Positions 60,067-64,000 of a DNA stretch of 64,000 bases are shown piece after piece (the stretch's first letter is position 1; each line of letters starts with the position of its first letter). Made by a program: the position numbers and the translations under genes. The stretch lies in contig JACKCV010000001.1 of assembly GCA_020633825.1 (NCBI GenBank), forward strand, positions 807,001 to 871,000, in the 5' to 3' direction. Source of the stretch: Fibrobacteria bacterium (GTDB taxonomy: Bacteria; Fibrobacterota; Fibrobacteria; UBA5070). Under the pieces are notes generated by a model. That model saw only the letters and a program-made list of their open reading frames with translations. It was not told where the DNA came from and did not search any database.

Positions 60067-61353
60067 ATGGCCCAGGACGCGACCCTAGCCCTCCACGCCG
60101 GCACTCAGGCCGATCCTTCCACGGGCGCCCGCGCGGTTCCCTTGTACCAGACCACCTCCTACGTGTTCAAGAATGCCGAGCACGCGGCGAACTTGTTCGG
60201 GCTGAAGGAATTCGGGAACATCTACACGCGCTTGATGAACCCCACCACCGACGTCCTCGAGCAGCGACTGGCCGCCCTCGACGGTGGTCTCGCCGCCTTG
60301 TGCCTTGCCTCCGGACAGGCTGCGATCACCTACGCCATCATGAACATCGCCCGCGCCGGCGACAACATCGTGTCCACCTCCTACCTCTATGGTGGCACCT
60401 ACAACCTGTTCCACCACACCTTGCCCAAGTTCGGCATCAACGTGAAGTTCGTCGATACCAACGATCCGGCGGCGGTGTCGGCGGCCATCGACGACAAGAC
60501 CCGCGCGGTCTACATGGAGTCGATCGGCAATCCCAAGAACAACGTCGACGACTTCGAAGGCGTGGCCAAGGCCGCCCACGACAAGGGGGTCGCCTTCATC
60601 GTCGACAACACCGTCTCCCCCCTCACCTTCAAGCCCCTGAAGCACGGCGCGGACATCGTCGTGTACTCCATGACCAAGTTCATCGGCGGCCATGGCACCT
60701 CCATCGGCGGGGCGATCGTCGACGGCGGCAAGTTCCCCTGGAACAACGGCCGCTACGACAAGGAATTCCTGGAACCCGATCCCTCCTACCACGGCCTGGT
60801 CTACTGGGATGCCTTCGGATTGCACGACAAGGCCATCGTCGCGGGTGCGGGCTACATCCTCAAGATCCGTCTCCAGCTCCTGCGCGACATGGGCGCTTGC
60901 ATCTCGCCTTTCAACGCCTGGCAGATCCTCCAAGGGGTCGAGACCCTCGCGTTGCGCATCAAGGGGCACAACGAAAACGCCCTGAAGGTCGCCCAGTTCC
61001 TGGAGAGCCATCCCAACGTCACCTGGGTGAACTATCCGGGATTGCCCAGCCACCCCCAGCACGAGAACGCCAAGAAGTACCTCGAAGGCGGATTCGGCGC
61101 CATCATCGGGTTCGGCGTGAAGGGCGGACGCGAAGCGGGGATCCAGGTCATCGACAAGGTCAAGATCTTCAGCCACCTGGCCAACATCGGCGACGCCAAG
61201 AGCCTGATCATCCATCCCGCCAGCACCACCCACAGCCAGTTGTCCGACGACGAGCTTCCCGCCACCGGCGTGACGCCCGACTTCGTGCGGCTTTCGGTGG
61301 GTCTGGAGTCGGTCGAGGATTTAATCTCCGATCTCTCTCAAGCCCTCTCCTGA
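60067..61353 (+). CDS. metY: O-acetylhomoserine sulfhydrylase (aminocarboxypropyltransferase)
   Basis: 428 residues from ATG 60067 (AGAGG 5 bases upstream). A PLP enzyme of the Cys/Met metabolism family. It converts O-acetylhomoserine to homocysteine with sulfide or a thiocarboxylated carrier. TLALHAGTQADPSTGARAVPLYQTTSYVF opens the family. NIYTRLMNPTTDVLEQRLAALDGG, YLYGGTYNLFHHTLPKFGINV, MESIGNPKNNVDDFEGVA and the PLP-lysine loop VYSMTKFIGGHGTSIGG (about K204) follow. The C-terminus has KSLIIHPASTTHSQLS. Length (428) fits MetY better than MetB/MetC (about 390). A promoter with palindromes suggests tight regulation. Confidence 0.93.
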   Translation: MAQDATLALHAGTQADPSTGARAVPLYQTTSYVFKNAEHAANLFGLKEFGNIYTRLMNPTTDVLEQRLAALDGGLAALCLASGQAAITYAIMNIARAGDNIVSTSYLYGGTYNLFHHTLPKFGINVKFVDTNDPAAVSAAIDDKTRAVYMESIGNPKNNVDDFEGVAKAAHDKGVAFIVDNTVSPLTFKPLKHGADIVVYSMTKFIGGHGTSIGGAIVDGGKFPWNNGRYDKEFLEPDPSYHGLVYWDAFGLHDKAIVAGAGYILKIRLQLLRDMGACISPFNAWQILQGVETLALRIKGHNENALKVAQFLESHPNVTWVNYPGLPSHPQHENAKKYLEGGFGAIIGFGVKGGREAGIQVIDKVKIFSHLANIGDAKSLIIHPASTTHSQLSDDELPATGVTPDFVRLSVGLESVEDLISDLSQALS

Positions 61354-61385
61354 GGGCTGTCTCGGGGCGCATTCTCGCTCCCCTC

Positions 61386-61419
61386 CCCGCTCGGCGTCCC
61401 AAAGCGGACGCCGTCGGGG
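61386..61419 (+). terminator. Strong hairpin after metY
   Basis: Outer CCCCG/CGGGG and inner CGGCGTCC/GGACGCCG (61392-61399 with 61406-61413), about 13 bp in total, loop CAAAGC. No T-run, but positioned 33 bases after the stop. Likely transcript end. Confidence 0.5.
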
Positions 61420-61484
61420 TCGTGTCGCTTCGACTGCATCCCCGATCCAGCCCTCAGGGGCTGGTTTCAAGAACGTCGGCTCGC

Positions 61485-62240
61485 GGGCCCGAGGGAAGGC
61501 TCGCGGCCGGTAGGTTGGTTGGCGGATGCAGGGAAGGTCGCGCGGATTTGGCGGCGACGCTTCGCTGGCCGCGTGGGGAGGCGCAGGTTCGCGTCCTCGG
61601 ACGAAGGCTCGCGGGGCCGGACGAAGGTTCGCGGCCGGTGGGTTGGTTTGCGGAATCCTGGGAGGTCGCGCGGATTGGCGGCGACGCTTCGCTGGCCGCG
61701 TGGGGAGGCGCAGGTTCGCGTCCTCGGACGAAGGTTCGCGGCCGGTGGGTTGGTTTGCGGAATCGGGGAAGGTCGCGCGGATTGGCGGCGACGCTTCGCT
61801 GGCCGCGTGGGGAGGCGCAGGTTCGCGTCCTCGAACGAAGGCTCGCGGCCGGTAGGTTGGTTTGCGGACTCGGGGAAGGTCGCGCAGATTGGCGGCGACG
61901 CTTCGCTGGCCGCGTGGGGAGGCGCGGGTTAGCGGCCTCGAACGAAGGTTCGCGGCCGGTGGGTTGGTTTGCGGAATCGGGGAAGGTCGCGCGGATTGGC
62001 GGCGACGCTTCGCTGGCCGCGTGGGGAGGCGCAGGTTCGCGGCCTCGAACGAAGGTTCGCGGCCGGTGGGTTGGTTTGCGGAATCGGGGAAGGTCGCGCG
62101 GATTGGCGGCGACGCTTCGCTGGCCGCGTGGGGAGGCGCAGGTTCGCGTCCTCGGACGAAGGTTCGCGGCCGGTAGGTTGGTTTGCGAATGCAGGGAAGG
62201 TCGCGCGGATTTGGCGGCGACGCTTCGCTGGCCGCTTCGA
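61485..62240. repeat. 107-bp intergenic tandem repeat array, seven copies
   Basis: The anchor GCTGGCCGC recurs at 61564, 61691, 61798, 61905, 62012, 62119 and 62227. Spacing is 107 except for the first interval (127, a 20-base insertion resembling part of the unit) and the last (108, one extra T). Units differ by a few substitutions (GTCCTCGGACG versus GGCCTCGAACG). The first and last share TGCAGGGAAGG and GGATTTGG variants. Each unit holds GCGGC...GCCGC and GCGA...TCGC inverted repeats. 107 is not a multiple of 3 and no ribosome site fits, so it is not coding. Confidence 0.9.
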
Positions 62241-62366
62241 TGCTCCGCAGGTTGCCCTTCGACAGGCCCAGGAACTGGTGTCTCGAAACCTGTGGAGTGC
62301 GCGGGACGAGGGCTCGCGATCTAGGTTTGGGGCGTCGATGGTCCCTGATGCCCCGGTGGTTTGCGT

Positions 62367-64000
62367 ATGCTGAAGACTTGGTTCCGTTGGTGGTCGTTTG
62401 GTGCGCGGAGGCTTCCCGTGATGGGAATTGCTCTGCATCTCCTCGTCCTGCCGAGTGCGGCGTTCCAGGATTGGTCCGGGTTTCGGTTCGGCACCAGGCC
62501 CTCCGTGAAGGGCGCGGACAATTTTCCCTTTGCCGTGGCCTCCTTGGAGGGGGAGCGCTTGGTCGTGGCCGGGAGGAGTTTCGACTCGTCGTGTTGCCGG
62601 TTCGATTCCGTTGGAGAGTTCGGGCCACCCCTCGCCTGGAGTGGTTCGGTACCGTTCATCGGATCGCTCGGGCGCGATGCGAGTGCGTGGAATCCGGACC
62701 TTCAATGGGGGTATCGGCCGGGGCTGATGAGTCCAGGTTGGTGGGACTTGCAACCGGATGGGAGGGGAGGTCTCCTGGTTGTGGGAACCATCGCGGATAC
62801 GGTGCTGTTCAATGGGACCCGCCGCATCGGATACGGATGGGATGCTCCGGACTCGACCGATGGGATGGATCGAGCAGCCATCCTGGCCCGAGGAGGTGGC
62901 GGTGGGGTGGGGTTCGGATCCTGGGCCGACTCGGGGGTGGACCTTCGCCTGTTGCGTTTCGGTTCCGGGGTGGGAAGGTCCAGTGGGACACAGGTTTTGA
63001 ACAGCCCGTCGGGGCCGATCGTGATCGGTTCGTTCGAGGCGGACTCGCCCGGGGTTCTCTTCGAGGGGGTGGATTCCTTCGCCTTTCCCCGGGGGGCATC
63101 CTGCTTCGCCTTTCATGCGAATGGCGGAACAGGCGGCAAGTGGTTCGTTTCGGCTGCCTGTCGACCATTTGCCAGCCCGACGGCGGTGCTCGCCGGCGAC
63201 CATCTTTGGTTGGTCGCGAACGATTCCTTCCCCGGTCCCGCCAGTACGGTCGGGCCCTTGGACTCCCGGGGTGTTCGGCCAGGTTTGGCGCGCATCCATT
63301 CGGAAACGGGAAGGATGGAATTCCGGTATTTCCCCTTCGATTCCATGCAAGGAGCCATCGGCTCCATCGCCGGCGATGATGCGGGAAACTTGTTGCTGCA
63401 GGGCGATCAGTCGTCGGAGTTCGTTTTCGGAGGTGTCGCCCTGGCCCCGATTCCTGATACGGTCCAGGGAGGGGAAGACCTCGCTGTCGTGACGACCGGG
63501 TGGCTCGCCTTGCTCGATTCCGCCGGCCACCTTCGTCGGTTTCGTCAACTCCATGGCATCGAGAACATGGGTGGCTGGAAGGTTCGTCACGTGCCCGGCG
63601 CGGGATGGGTCGCCCTGGCTTGGGATCGTTGGGATCTGGTCGGCTGGGCTCGGCTCTACCTCTTCGATGACGACTTGGTGCTCCTCGACTCCTCTCCGCG
63701 TCTGCCCAGTGCCTTCGACATGGAGATCGGATCCGATGGAGAAATCCTCCTCACAGGAGCTGTTCGCGAAGGGCAACTCCTCCCCTCCTGGTTAAGGGGG
63801 GAAGGCAGCATGTGGGTGGCCTCGTGCCGATTCGGCGCCCCGGCGGGTGTGTCGCCGTTCGGGGGCGGCGTCGGAATGCCTCGATTGGTGCAGCGAGGAG
63901 ACCACCTGGTAGGGGTGGGGGATCTAAGGGACGAAATGCTGGTGAAAGGGTTCGATCTGCTGGGCAATCGGATCTTCCAAGGGCCGTTGGCTCGGGGCGC
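62367..64000 (+). CDS. Secreted protein of unknown function, 3'-truncated at window edge
   Basis: From ATG 62367 the frame stays open for 544 codons to the window end, so the C-terminus is missing. A basic N-terminus (LKTWFRWWSFGARRLP) and hydrophobic stretch (VMGIALHLLVLPSAAF) form a likely signal peptide. The body is made of repeating beta-strand pairs (LQPDGRGGLLVVGTIADTVLF, VIGSFEADSPGVLFEG, DDAGNLLLQGDQSSEFVFGG, GSDGEILLTGAVREG). These resemble the repeat lines of SBBP/beta-propeller proteins: GxxLLxG strands around every 60-70 residues. The function is unknown. The gene starts about 130 bases after the 107-bp repeat array. Confidence 0.72.
   Translation, partial: MLKTWFRWWSFGARRLPVMGIALHLLVLPSAAFQDWSGFRFGTRPSVKGADNFPFAVASLEGERLVVAGRSFDSSCCRFDSVGEFGPPLAWSGSVPFIGSLGRDASAWNPDLQWGYRPGLMSPGWWDLQPDGRGGLLVVGTIADTVLFNGTRRIGYGWDAPDSTDGMDRAAILARGGGGGVGFGSWADSGVDLRLLRFGSGVGRSSGTQVLNSPSGPIVIGSFEADSPGVLFEGVDSFAFPRGASCFAFHANGGTGGKWFVSAACRPFASPTAVLAGDHLWLVANDSFPGPASTVGPLDSRGVRPGLARIHSETGRMEFRYFPFDSMQGAIGSIAGDDAGNLLLQGDQSSEFVFGGVALAPIPDTVQGGEDLAVVTTGWLALLDSAGHLRRFRQLHGIENMGGWKVRHVPGAGWVALAWDRWDLVGWARLYLFDDDLVLLDSSPRLPSAFDMEIGSDGEILLTGAVREGQLLPSWLRGEGSMWVASCRFGAPAGVSPFGGGVGMPRLVQRGDHLVGVGDLRDEMLVKGFDLLGNRIFQGPLARG

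Noticed and set aside
61485..62240. CRISPR array
   Set aside because: Units are contiguous 107-bp repeats without short repeats separated by unique spacers, and no cas genes are present.
61321..62628. 435-codon minus-strand and 674-codon plus-strand frames across the 107-bp array
   Set aside because: Each unit shifts the frame (107 is not a multiple of 3), so every frame gives periodic Arg/Ala/Pro-rich translations. No ribosome site or signal; the array is treated as non-coding.

Overview
The window looks like chromosomal DNA from a GC-rich member of the Fibrobacterota (Fibrobacter relatives). The evidence is the families present: a protein ending in a FISUMP (Fibrobacter succinogenes major paralogous) domain, a TIGR02147/DUF4423 regulator next to a lipoprotein, several lipoproteins and secreted proteins with galactose-binding-like modules, T9SS-like C-terminal tails, a PorV/PorQ-like outer-membrane protein and a secreted family 8 glycoside hydrolase. 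Genes are closely packed on both strands, and six neighbouring pairs share a 4-base ATGA or GTGA stop/start overlap. The high third-position GC leaves long open frames opposite most real genes; these are shadows and are not listed.

Layout. 1-6.1 kb: a truncated unknown gene, trmO, a CHB_HEX_C-repeat lipoprotein with a clear promoter and terminator, then a TIGR02147 regulator translationally coupled to a lipoprotein. 6.1-12.6 kb: LRR-kinase, polA (proofreading site lost), a HEIGH-motif membrane protein, an SPFH/prohibitin protein coupled to coaE. 12.9-21.5 kb: exported unknown protein, M48 peptidase, class I fumarase, PpiD/SurA-like foldase, a 42-residue secreted peptide, obgE. 21.6-25.3 kb: a CHASE-PAS-PAS hybrid histidine kinase cut by an in-frame TAG. 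25.4-32.4 kb: HAD phosphatase, acyltransferase, small membrane and soluble unknowns, SRPBCC protein, a MoaD/ThiS-like sulfur carrier with its E1-rhodanese partner, VanZ-like protein, outer-membrane protein. 32.5-39.3 kb: DUF4388 protein, ruvX, an unknown gene and nadE in an overlapping minus-strand operon, then typA and efp.

39.3-54.1 kb is the most distinctive part: three tandem secreted paralogues with T9SS-like tails, a 1476-residue lipoprotein with seven exact 273-bp repeats plus FISUMP, a GH8 enzyme, and a fourth, diverged member of the paralogue family. This reads as a surface polysaccharide-handling locus (inference). 54.1-64 kb: MATE transporter and M20 peptidase (coupled), PorV-like protein and rfbC (coupled), a degenerate HD-GYP protein, metY behind a palindrome-rich promoter, a 107-bp intergenic tandem repeat array, and a truncated secreted protein that runs off the window.

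Possible cooperation: the sulfur carrier ending in Gly-Gly-Phe, the E1-rhodanese and MetY match the parts of a protein-thiocarboxylate homocysteine pathway. The carrier and MetY genes are 30 kb apart and no JAMM protease is visible. No tRNA, rRNA, CRISPR array, transposase or prophage gene was seen.
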